DNA of 61,772 bases from positions 1 to 61,772 of the IMG/VR virus record IMGVR_UViG_3300028871_000015; one strand, written 5' to 3'. Made by a program: the position numbers and the translations under genes. The notes beneath the pieces are model-generated. The model saw only the letters and a program-made list of their open reading frames with translations. It made no database searches and had not been told where the DNA came from. Of this stretch, positions 9,113 through 18,992 are shown piece after piece (position 1 is the stretch's first letter; the number at the start of each line of letters is the position of its first letter). This DNA comes from a virus.

Positions 9113-9925
9113 ATGGGTAACAACATTCTTCAGCCGATCCCTATGACCCTGAATAACTACTTGCTTCAGAACGGTCAGACGGTACTCTCCAACACAGTCC
9201 CCGCAGCCCCAGAGGGCGCGACTAACGTCACGTGGCAGTTCGACCAATTCGGAAATATCTCTGCTTACACCGAGGGCGGTGGCGGGGGTGGCACTGCGTC
9301 GGGACCGGTAAACTCTATTCAGACGACTGACGGGGACGGTAACTTTACAGCCGTACCTAACTTACTGGCCGAGCAAATACCGTCGAGTACCTACGCCAGT
9401 GTAACGCTTAGTGGCAACAACGCGAATGGTTTACGTCAAGGTTTCGTAGCGTCTCCCGCAGACCCTAATTTTTACTTTGATACCCTAAACGAGGGAAACT
9501 TTCAGTTCCGTATCGGTGGCACCAGTCCTGTCGTTACCATAGCTTCCGGAGCAGTCGAGATATCACAATCGGCCATCACACTGACAGACGCCGGAACTCC
9601 TACGTTTGCTGATTCGAACATAGGTGCTATCTGGTTCTCCCAAGGCAGTAACGCTATAGAGCTTTTTTCATCCTCCAATCTGGGTACAGGGCAGTCGGGC
9701 GGGTATCTTGCGTTCAATAGTTCCAACGGCGTTGACACACCTACCCAGACGTTCTTCACAAATAGCACAGGGTTTACTCTGAATGTTGGTTTGTTCCTGA
9801 ACGGTAACTCAACTTCCACTAGTGCTACGGCGGGTGGTGCGTCTGCTCTACCGGCAACTCCAGCAGGGTACTTGGATATACAGATCAACGGTACGAACGC
9901 AAAGATTCCGTACTACGCGAACTAA
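9113..9925 (+). CDS. Tail fibre protein with shared N- and C-terminal modules (270 aa)
   Basis: The first about 60 residues (LLQNGQTVLSNTVPAAPEGA, then W-Q-F-D, NISAYTEGGGG) are homologous to the start of the protein at 9947-12349. They are a probable docking domain used by two alternative fibres. The C-terminus carries the tag ASALPATPAGYLDIQINGTN followed by AKIPYYAN, shared with the proteins at 1836 and 3236. The central region is fibre-like. RBS AAAGGA precedes the ATG. Confidence 0.65.
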   Translation: MGNNILQPIPMTLNNYLLQNGQTVLSNTVPAAPEGATNVTWQFDQFGNISAYTEGGGGGGTASGPVNSIQTTDGDGNFTAVPNLLAEQIPSSTYASVTLSGNNANGLRQGFVASPADPNFYFDTLNEGNFQFRIGGTSPVVTIASGAVEISQSAITLTDAGTPTFADSNIGAIWFSQGSNAIELFSSSNLGTGQSGGYLAFNSSNGVDTPTQTFFTNSTGFTLNVGLFLNGNSTSTSATAGGASALPATPAGYLDIQINGTNAKIPYYAN

Positions 9926-9946
9926 GTAAGGCAATCGGAGAATAAA

Positions 9947-12349
9947 ATGGGCGCTCCCCTTCATCAGAACTTCTTTGAGTATCAGCCGACAAAAGACCTA
10001 AACCGTCTTCTGCGCGAGTATGGGCAGACGTGCCTGAGTGATACTCTCCCATCCCCGCCAGAGGGAATGGTCAACATCAACTGGCAGACGGATAGCATGG
10101 GCCACATCTCCGCCTATGTAGAACCGGGCGGAGGCGGGCAGGTCAACATTCTTCCAAAGGGTGAGTGGTCAAGCAGTACCTCTTACGTTCTAAACGATGT
10201 CGTATTCTATAACGGCGGAAGCTTTATTGCTCTACAGGCCAGCACGGATGAGGTGCCCACTGATACAACTTTTTGGGCACCGTTCGCGGCTCAGGGGCCA
10301 CAAGGAGAACCGGGCGACGGTGGCGTAGTTGCTGGTACCGCTAATCAGCTTGCCTTCTACACTTCAGATGGTTTGAGTGTTCAGGGCGGAGCTAACAGTA
10401 GTGCGCCAACTTTCAACAATGCTAACCAATCCGACCAGTATGATTCCTTCTGGGCCGGAACACTTTCCATTGGCTTCCCGTTCCAACACCCAGTAACGCT
10501 CCCTTCGAGCACTTTCTATCCGAACATAAGCGACTACAACTACTTCCAGAACTGGAACGTGCTGTCGCTGAATGGGACTATTCAGGGTTCTGGTTTCTCC
10601 CTCGGCAACGAGGGGGGATGGACTGTAGGTAAGGGCTTCGTCACCCAGTTCAACTCGGGCGTGCGAGGAATCCACCAGAGCATATCGCACATCATCCATA
10701 AGCACGCAACCGGTGACACAGCGGCCACGTATGGCTATGTGTTCACGGACGGCGGTGTGTCAGCGGCGTCAGACGAAGGCGTAACTGGTACGCAGTCAGA
10801 GTTGAATGAGAACTTCGGCTATTACCACGGTACGGTTGTCTCCTCAACAGGAGTGAACGACCGCGCCCCTGTGTGGAGCGCAGCAACGTCCGGCAACAAC
10901 TGGACGACTGACGGCGCGTTCATGCTGAACATCAGCCGACCGATCTGTACGACTCGCTGTGCAGGCTCTACTACCGATGTGGTGTTTACGATCAACGGCA
11001 CTCCAACCAGCACGTATTTTTTCCAAATGCCGACGACTACGGGAACACTTCCTGTATCGACTGCTATCGGGTATCAGTTTGTCCCGAACTGGAGCAGCGC
11101 CGAGACGTACACTAACCGAGAGATTGTGTTATTCACTGATGGTCACGTTTACCAGTCCACAGGAAATGGAAACCTAGATAACACTCCTGCTATCGGCGGT
11201 ACTGCCTTCTGGCAAGATGCAGGTCTTGAGAGTGCGAACAACTGGCTTGGTATTCCTAATCAGCAGTGTACGACGGACTCACCGGTGCCTTGCACATTCA
11301 GTGTTGCCCTTGTAACCTTCAACGGGAACACCAATGGCTTTAGTGTAGGTGACCACATCTCAGTAGCAGGTAGCAACTATCCAGAACAGTCAGTGGTGAC
11401 AGCCGTGACTACGACTGGCAGTGGAACCAATATCACTCAGCGTGTAACGTGCTTGCTGCGTAATCCTAACTTCTTGGTTACGTTATTCAAGGGCGGAGTT
11501 GCTGGTGGGTACATTAGTTCGGCAGCTAACCTTGCTTTCTCTGGAATGCGTTCGAGCTACTACGCGTTCGGTTCTTTGGACGGCGTGAATCTCATCTACG
11601 GCCTTCAGGTCGGCGGTGGTATTCAGTTCAACCACTTGCCCCAAGCTGGCAGCGAACAGTGGGCATTCGACGGCTCTGCGGAAGCTGAGTTCACCGTTTA
11701 CCCCGGCGCAGAGATTGTCAGCAACCCGGACTACTACAACCCAGCCGGTCATATTGAGCAGAACAACGTTCCGTGGACAGCAGGAGACCTAGTAGAGAAT
11801 CCGCACTACCCTGTATTTGGAGGTACCGCAGCTTGGTTTACCAAACAGCAGACAACGCCTTCAAACTCTAGTCACGGTAGTTCCGGCATACAACTCACCG
11901 TTGGCGGTGGTGGATGGGCCGGTGGGAATACAGCCCACATCAACCTCATCAACGAGAACCCCGTATCGTACTACCAAAACGGTGGAGTAGCCGCTAACAC
12001 TTTGTTCGCACCGGCTTGCCTACAGATGCAAGGCCCGTACAGTCAAGGTGTGTATTTCAGTAATGCACCTCAACCCCTTGGGCAAGCCACTGCTGTCATA
12101 TACGTTGCTAATCCATTCGTAGCGGGCAACCCTACTCCTGAGGACGTTACTGTCATCCGCGTGGCTTACGCTGGGCAACTGGACTTGTCACCGTCACTAG
12201 GCCGCTGGTCAGTCGATGGCGACTTCCAATGCAACACGTATTGGACAAACGTAGGAGGCACTATCTACGAAGGCGCAAGTGGCACGTTCGTTAGTCAGGA
12301 CAGTAAGACAGTGACCGTACACAACGGACTTATAACAGGCATCGTGTAA
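9947..12349 (+). CDS. Long tail fibre / receptor-binding protein with CBM5/12-like domains (800 aa)
   Basis: This is the best candidate for the main receptor-binding protein. The N-terminal about 60 residues match those of the preceding fibre. Residues about 66-115 (W-S-S-S-T-S-Y, N-D-V-V-F-Y-N-G-G-S-F, F-W) resemble a CBM5/12 chitin-binding-type module, followed by a collagen-like GPQGEPGDGG. A second Trp/Tyr module occurs near 376-425. The remaining about 370 residues are beta-rich without a recognised enzymatic motif. A weak terminator lies just after the stop. Confidence 0.65.
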   Translation: MGAPLHQNFFEYQPTKDLNRLLREYGQTCLSDTLPSPPEGMVNINWQTDSMGHISAYVEPGGGGQVNILPKGEWSSSTSYVLNDVVFYNGGSFIALQASTDEVPTDTTFWAPFAAQGPQGEPGDGGVVAGTANQLAFYTSDGLSVQGGANSSAPTFNNANQSDQYDSFWAGTLSIGFPFQHPVTLPSSTFYPNISDYNYFQNWNVLSLNGTIQGSGFSLGNEGGWTVGKGFVTQFNSGVRGIHQSISHIIHKHATGDTAATYGYVFTDGGVSAASDEGVTGTQSELNENFGYYHGTVVSSTGVNDRAPVWSAATSGNNWTTDGAFMLNISRPICTTRCAGSTTDVVFTINGTPTSTYFFQMPTTTGTLPVSTAIGYQFVPNWSSAETYTNREIVLFTDGHVYQSTGNGNLDNTPAIGGTAFWQDAGLESANNWLGIPNQQCTTDSPVPCTFSVALVTFNGNTNGFSVGDHISVAGSNYPEQSVVTAVTTTGSGTNITQRVTCLLRNPNFLVTLFKGGVAGGYISSAANLAFSGMRSSYYAFGSLDGVNLIYGLQVGGGIQFNHLPQAGSEQWAFDGSAEAEFTVYPGAEIVSNPDYYNPAGHIEQNNVPWTAGDLVENPHYPVFGGTAAWFTKQQTTPSNSSHGSSGIQLTVGGGGWAGGNTAHINLINENPVSYYQNGGVAANTLFAPACLQMQGPYSQGVYFSNAPQPLGQATAVIYVANPFVAGNPTPEDVTVIRVAYAGQLDLSPSLGRWSVDGDFQCNTYWTNVGGTIYEGASGTFVSQDSKTVTVHNGLITGIV

Positions 12350-12357
12350 CAAACCAA

Positions 12358-12383
12358 GGGGCAGAACATCGCCCCGCAATTTT
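12358..12383 (+). terminator. Weak hairpin terminator after the long fibre gene
   Basis: GGGGC (12358-12362) can pair with GCCCC (12371-12375) across an 8-nt loop, followed by GCAATTTT. The stem has only 5 bp and the T run is short, so partial termination or attenuation is the most that can be claimed. Confidence 0.4.
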
Positions 12384-12394
12384 AGAAAGGCATC

Positions 12395-12778
12395 ATGGTA
12401 ACGGACAGACTGTTAGAGGAGAGCGATCTTTCCTTGCTAGAGCTGAGCTTGTCTCAGGATGAGTATCATAGCGAGACAGGACCAGAGTTCTTCATTGAAC
12501 CCGGCACAGCCACAAAAGTCTACGAAGACGAGAGCGGGCCAATTCTTTTCGTCAAAGGAACCCCGGCGCTCAGGATCGACATTCAGTTCCTAGACAACAA
12601 TGATGCACGAAGAAACATCAAGTGCATGACAGAGGGCTTCCCGCCACTCGCTGCGAAGGCGCGAGAGAACGGGTTCAAGGAAGTCATCTTCAACACGAGC
12701 AACCCACTGCTCAAAGCTTTCTGCATCAAACGCTTCGGTTTTGTCGAGAGCGAAGGCGAACTAAGGAAGTTCATCTAA
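12395..12778 (+). CDS. GNAT-fold-like protein in the virion cluster (127 aa)
   Basis: The protein resembles the GNAT acetyltransferase-like proteins often encoded just before podovirus internal virion proteins. The C-terminal segment with F-N-T-S-N-P-L-L-K-A-F, KRFGFVES and E-L-R-K-F-I fits the last strands of the fold. The Q/RxxGxG/A acetyl-CoA loop is not clear, so catalytic activity is doubtful. It overlaps the next start as TAATG. RBS AAAGG precedes the ATG. Confidence 0.5.
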   Translation: MVTDRLLEESDLSLLELSLSQDEYHSETGPEFFIEPGTATKVYEDESGPILFVKGTPALRIDIQFLDNNDARRNIKCMTEGFPPLAAKARENGFKEVIFNTSNPLLKAFCIKRFGFVESEGELRKFI

Positions 12779-13644
12779 TGAAAATTTACACACGACTTGA
12801 CTACATCTGGGACGGACACCAGTACAAGCTTGACACCTTCGACGCTTTCGAGTACACTGGAACAGTCGAACTCCTTTGTGGGGCTACCTCGGCACAGAAC
12901 AATGTGCAGGCACAGCAGGCGACCGCTTACCAGCAGATGACACAGCAGGCCAGCCAAGTCTTCGGCAACGCCTCCAGCGTCTTCAACCAACTTCAGAGCA
13001 CCTTCGCTCCGACTGTGGCCGCAGGGCCAAGTCAGCAGGGCTTCAGCGCGGGCGAGGTATCAGACCTCAACTCTCAGGCCATCACCCAGAACGGTCGAGC
13101 TTATACGAACGCCAAGGAAGCGGCAGGCGAGGCAGAGGCAGCGCAGGGCGGCGGTAACAACGCGGCTCTCCAGAGTGGAACTAACGCAGGAGTCAACGCG
13201 AACATCGCGGTCTCCAGCGCAAACAATACGGCCAACGAACTCGGACAGATCACAGAGAACAACTATGCGACTGGCCGACAGAACTACCAAGCAGCGGTCC
13301 AAGGACTAGCGGGCGCTGACCAAGCGTTCAACCCGGCGACTTCGGCGGGCAGCGCGGCGACGGGTGCGGGTGCGGCGAGTGCTAGTACTGCCAACCAGAT
13401 TGCAACGCAGAACAACTCGTGGATGCAGGCGGTCAGTGGTGCTCTCGGCGGTGTAGCAGGCAGCCTTGTAAGCGGCGGTCTAGGTAGTCTTATGGGCAGC
13501 GGCGGCAGCAGCCCAGCCTCGGGTGGGTTTACCGGTGAAGGTGTAGCCGACTCCCTGTCGGGTGGCAACTGGATGACAGCGGGCAGCGCGGCGGCACCGT
13601 CAGTGAACGTATCCAGCATGGGTAGCTCCGTGCCGACATTCTAA
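12778..13644 (+). CDS. Ejection / internal virion protein, small (gp14-like, 288 aa)
   Basis: The ATG at 12778 overlaps the upstream TAA (TAATG). The protein is very rich in Ala, Gln, Asn, Gly and Ser, with few charged residues, and ends with a Gly/Ser-rich hydrophobic segment (GALGGVAGSLVSGGLGSLMG) that could contact membrane. Composition and position before two much longer relatives fit the smallest of three ejected virion proteins that form the DNA-translocation channel in T7/P22-like phages. There is no catalytic motif. Confidence 0.6.
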   Translation: MKIYTRLDYIWDGHQYKLDTFDAFEYTGTVELLCGATSAQNNVQAQQATAYQQMTQQASQVFGNASSVFNQLQSTFAPTVAAGPSQQGFSAGEVSDLNSQAITQNGRAYTNAKEAAGEAEAAQGGGNNAALQSGTNAGVNANIAVSSANNTANELGQITENNYATGRQNYQAAVQGLAGADQAFNPATSAGSAATGAGAASASTANQIATQNNSWMQAVSGALGGVAGSLVSGGLGSLMGSGGSSPASGGFTGEGVADSLSGGNWMTAGSAAAPSVNVSSMGSSVPTF

Positions 13645-13654
13645 GAAAGGTATC

Positions 13655-16111
13655 ATGAGCCAGCCTAACGGACAGAACGACCAGCAGCAGCCTATCCCAG
13701 CTCCTAACCAGAACTGGACAGGTGACAACACACAGGCCCCGGCACCCAATCAGGCAGCTACCCTCCCTGACGCCGGGGACGCAACCTCAGTAAACGCCTC
13801 AGGCGCGTCCGATACCCCCGGAACACCCAACCCTACCTCCCAGACCCCTCAGGGGCAAGGAAGTGGCAATGCGGGCCAGCAACCGGCATCTCAGGATCAG
13901 GGTGGACCCCAAGTGGGACCGAACACCCCTCCTGCGGATAAATCCGGTTCCTCTCAGGGCCTTCCGGCCAACGATCCGAACAACCCAGCTACCCACCCCC
14001 TAGTCAAGGCAGGCGGGATCATCCACTCGATTGCTCAGGCACTCGGCGGCGGTCCGCGTATCCAGACGACGTTTGACCCGAACACCGGAAAGCGTATCGA
14101 TACGCCAGTCCAGATGTCGAACGGCCAGATCGGGAAAGCCATCGCTATCGCGGCTCTTACCGGCGCACTCAGCGGCCTAGGCGAAAAGGGACCGGGTGCA
14201 GAGGGTCGCGCAGCGGCGGGCGGTGCTCAGCAGGTCATGGCACAGCGTCAGCAGCAGGATGCCCAGCAGCAGGCTCAGGCAGCTCAGGATCAGGCACGTC
14301 AGGCTCAGGTCACCCAGACCAACTTCCAGACACATCAGAACGCACTACGCACGTCGGTCATGGAGCAGCAGTATCATCAGCAGCTCTCGGATGTCGCCAA
14401 GCCAATCCTTGAAAATGTAAATGCAGTCGGCGCGGCACTAGAATCCGGCGTTCACGAAAGTGACCTTCTGTCCAAGTACCATGTGACGAAGGATATGGCG
14501 ATCCCTGACGGTGTGGTTCAGGTAGGCAAGAACCCAGACGGCAGTGACCACTACGAGAATACTTACACCGTCATCGATCCTCAAAAGAAGATCGAGCTTC
14601 CACAGCAGACGGCCAAGCTTCTCGCGGATATGCGTATCCCCGGCTACTTCACTCTGGACGACAAGGGCAACGCAGTGCCGAAGAACTTCACGGGCAGCGC
14701 CGGTATCAAGGCGGGTCTCGTTGTTGGCGGTATGGCGATTGCTCAGGGCTACCAGATCACAGAGAATCAGATCAACAAGCAGTTCGCACAGTTGAAGGGC
14801 GGGGACGCTGAGGCAACTCAGTTCGATGCAAACCTTCGCCAGTCACTCGCATCAGGTGATATCACTCCTACCGGATTGAAGATCATCGGCCAGTACTCGA
14901 ACGTCCCGTTCGACAAGGCTGTGGACATGATGGAGAAGAACAAGGTTGATCCTAACGTCATCGCACAGTACCGCAACCTTATCCCGCAGGATGCCTTCAA
15001 GCAATCCGCTGATAAGACGGCGGCAGATGAGGCAGTCCGTAAGGCTCAAGCAGCGGTAACCGAGAAGGCAGCAGTCCTTCCTCTTGAGGAAGCTTCGAAG
15101 CGTCGTGAAGAGCAGACCGCAGCGTACATCAAGTCAGCTTCCGTCTACAAGGACGAGGCAAGCCGTACGCAGGCATCTATTGACACGAATGTCAAGAACG
15201 GGATTCCTGCAAAGGGTAAGGCTTCGGGTTCGGATGCTATCGACAACCTGACCCACCCAGAGCTTGCGTCGACGATCACTGATGCGAACTACAAGAACCC
15301 TGATGGTGTAAACCATGCGTTCTTGGATGCGTTGGCGAAAATCGATCCAGAGCGTGCGAAGTACATTCAGGCGATTGCATCTGGTAAGGACATCCAGAGC
15401 TTGTATGCCGGTGCGAAGAAGTTCGGCGGAAGTATCAACGCCGATGTTCACGCATACGATCCAAGCTTCAACATGACCGACATGAACTCTTACGCCAAGA
15501 CCGCACAGGAGTACGCGGGCGTCGGCAAGGGAGCAAAGACTAGCGCAGCAGCCTCGACGTACCTTGAGCACTTGGGACGTACGTGGGACGCATACCACGC
15601 TAACCCACTTGCAGCCGTCAACGGCTACAGCGGTGCTTACAACACGATGGCGAACAAGGCCGGTGAAGAGTCAGCCTCTTTCTACGCGAACGGTAACAAA
15701 CCGGGCGAGGCAGAACTTGCGCACTCCCATCACGACTTCTTCCCAGTTGGCGACGACGGTAAGACTCAGAGTGCTACGAAGGCATTGCTCACCGTGCCGG
15801 ACAGCATGAAGACCTCAGCCCGCGCAGCACTGGATAAGATCGAAGAGAACTACCGTCAGTACGACGGCTCTTTGCCAAAGATGATCGAGCGTAAGAAGCC
15901 AGTCTCAGTCGATGCCGCTCAGCAGTACAAGCGTGTGACGGGTGAAGACATACCGGACTACCTCGTCGATCACAAGACGTTCTCTCGTGGCGGCTATGGG
16001 CAGAACTCAGGCCAGCCAGCACGCCAGCTACCTGATGGCGCTAAGGCTATCCGCGATGCGCAGAAGAACGTCGTGGGCTATCAGCTCAACGGCGCGAACA
16101 CGCTCTTCTAA
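13655..16111 (+). CDS. Ejection / internal virion protein, medium (gp15-like, 818 aa)
   Basis: The protein is Gln/Ala/Pro-rich at the N-terminus and largely helical afterwards, with long runs of Gln, Ala and Asp. It is the second of three consecutive genes with ejection-protein composition. It begins with MSQPNGQ, identical to the first seven residues of the next protein although several codons differ. RBS GAAAGG precedes the ATG. The function is inferred from synteny with T7 gp14-gp15-gp16. Confidence 0.6.
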   Translation: MSQPNGQNDQQQPIPAPNQNWTGDNTQAPAPNQAATLPDAGDATSVNASGASDTPGTPNPTSQTPQGQGSGNAGQQPASQDQGGPQVGPNTPPADKSGSSQGLPANDPNNPATHPLVKAGGIIHSIAQALGGGPRIQTTFDPNTGKRIDTPVQMSNGQIGKAIAIAALTGALSGLGEKGPGAEGRAAAGGAQQVMAQRQQQDAQQQAQAAQDQARQAQVTQTNFQTHQNALRTSVMEQQYHQQLSDVAKPILENVNAVGAALESGVHESDLLSKYHVTKDMAIPDGVVQVGKNPDGSDHYENTYTVIDPQKKIELPQQTAKLLADMRIPGYFTLDDKGNAVPKNFTGSAGIKAGLVVGGMAIAQGYQITENQINKQFAQLKGGDAEATQFDANLRQSLASGDITPTGLKIIGQYSNVPFDKAVDMMEKNKVDPNVIAQYRNLIPQDAFKQSADKTAADEAVRKAQAAVTEKAAVLPLEEASKRREEQTAAYIKSASVYKDEASRTQASIDTNVKNGIPAKGKASGSDAIDNLTHPELASTITDANYKNPDGVNHAFLDALAKIDPERAKYIQAIASGKDIQSLYAGAKKFGGSINADVHAYDPSFNMTDMNSYAKTAQEYAGVGKGAKTSAAASTYLEHLGRTWDAYHANPLAAVNGYSGAYNTMANKAGEESASFYANGNKPGEAELAHSHHDFFPVGDDGKTQSATKALLTVPDSMKTSARAALDKIEENYRQYDGSLPKMIERKKPVSVDAAQQYKRVTGEDIPDYLVDHKTFSRGGYGQNSGQPARQLPDGAKAIRDAQKNVVGYQLNGANTLF

Positions 16112-16124
16112 GGAAAGGTAATAC

Positions 16125-18992
16125 ATGAGTCAGCCAAACGGCCAGCAGCTTCCTGCTGGATACACAGTCGATGACTCCCCGGCACCGGCCTCTTCACAGG
16201 GGTCGGCTTTGCCACAGGGATATACAGTTGACGACGCACCACATGACGCACAGCAGGCCCCGGCTATCCACGTAGGTGGAATCGATCCTAACGCGCCTTG
16301 GTATGACCGCATCGGTCAGGGTGTGCAGGACTTGACTAGCCGCGCAGAAGCAGTTGGCAACGGCATGGGCCAAGGACTCACGAGCACCCTTCAGGGCGCA
16401 GCATCAATCGCCAATAAGGTTGGACAGCATACTGTCGGTCACGATATTGTGCCGAAGACTGTTACAGATTCATTGAACGAGGGACAGCAGCGCCTTCAGG
16501 AGCAGAACCGCGAGAACCCCGGTCTCAACGAGATGGGCTATGGCGGAGAAACCCTCATGGAGTTCCTTGGCGGCGAAGCAGCCTTCAAGGGCCTAGCGAT
16601 GGGCGACAAGCTCCAGAAGATGTCGCAGGTCTTCAAAGTCATCGAGCAGTCACCCCGACTAATGAACGCTCTCAAACTGGGCACCGCAGGCATGAAGGCA
16701 GCAGCAGAGCTTTCTCCTGAGGAAGCACAGCTCGTTCAGCAGTACCCCAAAATAGCAAAGCTCATCGGCATTGGTTCTGAGGCGTTACGCGCAGGCACAG
16801 TGCAGGGAGCGCAGACGTTCGACCGAACTGGGGGAGACCTTGGAGCAGCCGCGAAGTCTGGTGCAGAGATGGCCGGTACCGCAGGCGTACTCGGTACGGT
16901 GGGTGCAGGACTGGGAGCAGGGGCGAAGGCAGTCGGAAAAGCTATTGGCAAGGTTGGTGAAACCGCAGGAGACCTCGCGGACGCAACCAACGCAGCGCCG
17001 GACAGCCTCACAGTAGGCCAGCGCATTCAGGGTGCATTGCAGAATGCGAAGGACAAGCTCCACGCGAACTACGAGACTGGTATTCAGGACTTGCAAGGGC
17101 GACTAGGAGACGCAACAGCTCCCGCCGACGAGACCTCGCCAATCGCGCAGAAGGCCAAAGAACTTCTTCAAGACCCGGACCCAGAGGATCACCCTCTGAC
17201 CACGGGCGCTAAGGAAGTCTCAGGCGAGAAGCTTTCACCTAAGACTCGCGCTCTACTTGAGATGGCAGCCAGCGGTAAGGCACCCGTCACGGAAGAGGCT
17301 GAAGAGGCCGCCGCAGAAGCGAATAAGAACAAGCCGACTATCCTAGGTGCGGACGGTAAGGCCGTCGAGCAGCCGGATGTAGAGCCAAAGCAGGAAGACC
17401 TGCCGGATTGGAACATTGAGAACCTAGTGCGCTTCCGCCAGACTGTTGGCAAAGCCGCACGTGACTCGGTTCCGGGCAGCCCTGACCAGCGTGCGTTGAA
17501 TGCCCTCCTATGGGATGGCTCAGCGAACGGCGGTGCAGGCGGTTCCGCAATCGACGACACGATCCAGAACATCGCGGAGAACTCGGACCATCCAGAGGCC
17601 GCGCAAGCTCTTGATGATTATCAGGCTCTCCGCAATAACTACCGCCAGCAGATCGGGCGCTACGATAACCCAATCATCAAGCGACTGATGGAAGGTAAGT
17701 CAGACGAAGCAGCCAGTGCGTTCCTTCGCTACAAAAGCGCCTCGGGCGCACCGAAGGGCGGTGCAAAGGACTTCAACCTAGACAACCTCCAGCAGATCAT
17801 TGGACCTGAGGCTAGTCGTAACTTCGCCAAGGATGTGTTCAGCAACCTGCTACAGAAGACCTCGGACAACGGCCAATTCAACGCGGCCAAGTTCACCGGT
17901 CTATGGAACAAGCTCACTGATGAGACCAAGGAGAACTTCTTCGGAGCTAACGCACCGACGATTGGACCCAAGGACTACATGGAGAGTTTGGCAGGCGATG
18001 CTAAGACCGTGAAGAACCTTCAGCTACTCAACCGTGCCGGACTCATCGGCGGAGTTGGTGCAGCGGCGGGTACGATCTCACCGGTCGCGGGCGCGGGCCT
18101 CTCCACACTTCTGGCATTCGTTGCAGGGCATGAGGGCGGCGTAGGTGGCATCCAGCACGGTCGAGAACTCATAGACTTCGTTGCGAATCATCCTAAGACG
18201 TGGGCAGGATTCCGTGCAGCAGGTAAGCTTGCTGAGAAGGGTGATCTTGGTACAGCCGGTCCCGGCGCATTCGTGCGTGACGCGGGCACAGGTGCTAAGA
18301 ACATCATCAAAGCGGGCGCTAACGCTGCAATAGCTCCGGGCGCACAGCAGCCTACTCTCAACGAACCGGTCCCTAGTGACAACAACGACTCAGCGCCGAC
18401 GTATGGTGACCCTAAGGGGGCAACCCTACCACCGGCCCTAGAGAACGTGCAGCACGCCGTACAGCCCACCATAGTACAAGGTCAGGGCGGCACAGCGGTT
18501 GACGGTCGCGGTTCAGTCGCAGAAGTAGATCAGGGCGCTGGCAACAACACCATCCGCATCAACAACCAGCAGGCGTACGACGACAACAAGGCGTCTACGA
18601 CCGCGCATGAACTAACGCACGTGTGGCAGAACAACCTCCCGCCTAGCATTCAGGCGAAGATTCCTGCCGATCCTCAGAACGGTTCCGCGTTCGATATCTC
18701 TGACGTTGACAGCCTGCGCAAGCAGGGCAAGACGATGACCGATATCCCACGTGAGAAGCAGGCTACGATTGTCCAGAAGTACACGCAGGGTGATGCCAAA
18801 ACAAAGGCCCGCCTACAGCCGTGGCTCGACGACATCGAGAAGACACCTCTCTCCAGCAACAAGATGGAGACAGATGCCAAGGGCAACCTGAAGATCACGC
18901 CACGAGCACCCGGACTTCCACCTTCGTCGGTGGCCGGTATGCGCGGACTTGGCACGGACGACAAACCCAAGCCAAAGAAAAAGAGTAGCTAA
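16125..18992 (+). CDS. Large ejection-type virion protein with C-terminal HExxH metallopeptidase-like motif (955 aa)
   Basis: The protein starts MSQPNGQ and then carries two copies of LPxGYTVDD. The middle is helical and Ala/Gly-rich, with a hydrophobic Gly/Ala segment near residue 640 (IGGVGAAAGTISPVAGAGLS) that could insert in membrane. At residues 828-832 the sequence HELTH followed by VWQ is a zinc-metallopeptidase HExxH signature resembling the DUF4157 (HELTHVxQ) group. The domain sits at the end of an otherwise gp16-like ejection protein, where it could open a path through the envelope or process partners. The stop overlaps the next start. Confidence 0.6.
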   Translation: MSQPNGQQLPAGYTVDDSPAPASSQGSALPQGYTVDDAPHDAQQAPAIHVGGIDPNAPWYDRIGQGVQDLTSRAEAVGNGMGQGLTSTLQGAASIANKVGQHTVGHDIVPKTVTDSLNEGQQRLQEQNRENPGLNEMGYGGETLMEFLGGEAAFKGLAMGDKLQKMSQVFKVIEQSPRLMNALKLGTAGMKAAAELSPEEAQLVQQYPKIAKLIGIGSEALRAGTVQGAQTFDRTGGDLGAAAKSGAEMAGTAGVLGTVGAGLGAGAKAVGKAIGKVGETAGDLADATNAAPDSLTVGQRIQGALQNAKDKLHANYETGIQDLQGRLGDATAPADETSPIAQKAKELLQDPDPEDHPLTTGAKEVSGEKLSPKTRALLEMAASGKAPVTEEAEEAAAEANKNKPTILGADGKAVEQPDVEPKQEDLPDWNIENLVRFRQTVGKAARDSVPGSPDQRALNALLWDGSANGGAGGSAIDDTIQNIAENSDHPEAAQALDDYQALRNNYRQQIGRYDNPIIKRLMEGKSDEAASAFLRYKSASGAPKGGAKDFNLDNLQQIIGPEASRNFAKDVFSNLLQKTSDNGQFNAAKFTGLWNKLTDETKENFFGANAPTIGPKDYMESLAGDAKTVKNLQLLNRAGLIGGVGAAAGTISPVAGAGLSTLLAFVAGHEGGVGGIQHGRELIDFVANHPKTWAGFRAAGKLAEKGDLGTAGPGAFVRDAGTGAKNIIKAGANAAIAPGAQQPTLNEPVPSDNNDSAPTYGDPKGATLPPALENVQHAVQPTIVQGQGGTAVDGRGSVAEVDQGAGNNTIRINNQQAYDDNKASTTAHELTHVWQNNLPPSIQAKIPADPQNGSAFDISDVDSLRKQGKTMTDIPREKQATIVQKYTQGDAKTKARLQPWLDDIEKTPLSSNKMETDAKGNLKITPRAPGLPPSSVAGMRGLGTDDKPKPKKKSS

